The notes beneath the pieces were generated by a model that was not told the origin of the DNA, ran no database searches, and was given only the letters and a program-made list of their open reading frames with translations. 5,262 nucleotides of DNA. Source: Bdellovibrionales bacterium (GTDB lineage Bacteria > Bdellovibrionota_G > JALEGL01 > JAGRAY01). A program made the position numbers and the translations under genes. Of the stretch, positions 5,147 through 5,262 are shown piece after piece. Location of the stretch: assembly GCA_020434375.1 (NCBI GenBank), contig JAGRAY010000126.1, forward strand, positions 1 to 5,262. Direction: 5' to 3'. Each line of letters opens with the position of its first letter. Position 1 is the first letter of the stretch.

Positions 5147-5262
5147 GAAAATAGCTACTTGACTTTATTTTACAATAACGAGGAGCCCTCAAGTTGAGCA
5201 AAGTCCAAAGGCTTTCACCCAGCACGCAAACAATCTGATCGATGCCTGATTGACCAAAGTTT
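5131..5262. other. Region upstream of tatB, no identifiable gene
   Basis: These 132 bases end at the window edge. A TAAAAT box on the minus strand (5172-5167) could be a -10 for tatBC, but no matching -35 stands at the right distance. GAGG-AGC-CCTC (5180-5190) and CTCAA-G-TTGAG (5188-5198) are short overlapping inverted repeats. One minus-strand frame is open from the window edge to 5076, about 62 codons, and so could be the tail of an upstream gene, but its translation resembles nothing I know. On the plus strand AGGAG at 5181 precedes a TTG by 8 nt, but that frame stops after 14 codons. Confidence 0.4.

Noticed and set aside
5159..5176. TTGACT and TACAAT on the plus strand as a promoter
   Set aside because: Only 6 nt separate the two boxes, far too close for a sigma-70 promoter, and no plus-strand gene follows.
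5194..5238. Plus-strand TTG start with AGGAG 8 nt upstream
   Set aside because: The frame stops after 14 codons and shows no recognisable peptide.

Overview
The window reads as chromosomal housekeeping DNA from a Gram-negative bacterium of moderate-to-low GC (roughly 40% by eye). The evidence is a TatB-type Tat subunit next to TatC, LipB-type lipoate synthesis, and a secreted Spy/CpxP-like (LTxxQ) protein, which needs a periplasm. Nothing fixes the taxon. A deltaproteobacterial or Bdellovibrionota-like lineage is a weak guess. I see no mobile element, tRNA, rRNA or CRISPR.

Layout from left to right. Positions 1-2472 hold a minus-strand run transcribed right to left: lipB (octanoyltransferase), a half-length TauE/SafE (TSUP) permease, hisS, then the first 23 codons of aspS, which overlap the end of hisS and leave the window at its left edge. 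Divergent from lipB are two plus-strand genes. The first encodes a small exported Cys-rich LTxxQ protein (2550-3068). The second, 31 bp downstream, encodes a Rieske-type non-haem-iron oxygenase (3100-4086). The divergent gap carries a perfect 11-bp-arm inverted repeat. The oxygenase gene converges on tatC, and their stop codons overlap. tatC and tatB form an overlapping minus-strand pair. The last ~130 bases upstream of tatB hold no gene I can identify.

How the genes relate. hisS-aspS is a translationally coupled tRNA-synthetase pair. lipB makes octanoylated lipoyl domains. tatBC supply the receptor complex for twin-arginine export, but no tatA is visible. The Cys-rich protein and the Rieske oxygenase are the accessory part; their physiological link is unknown. 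The oxygenase has no export signal and should be cytoplasmic, so its closeness to tat does not imply that it is a Tat substrate.

I found no clearly new multi-gene system. The points most worth a second look are the Cys-rich exported protein paired with an oxygenase of unknown substrate, the palindrome between the divergent promoters, a cluster of three consecutive hairpins at the lipB/tauE-like junction with a compensatory base change, and possible RNA structure around the tatB and Rieske start codons.
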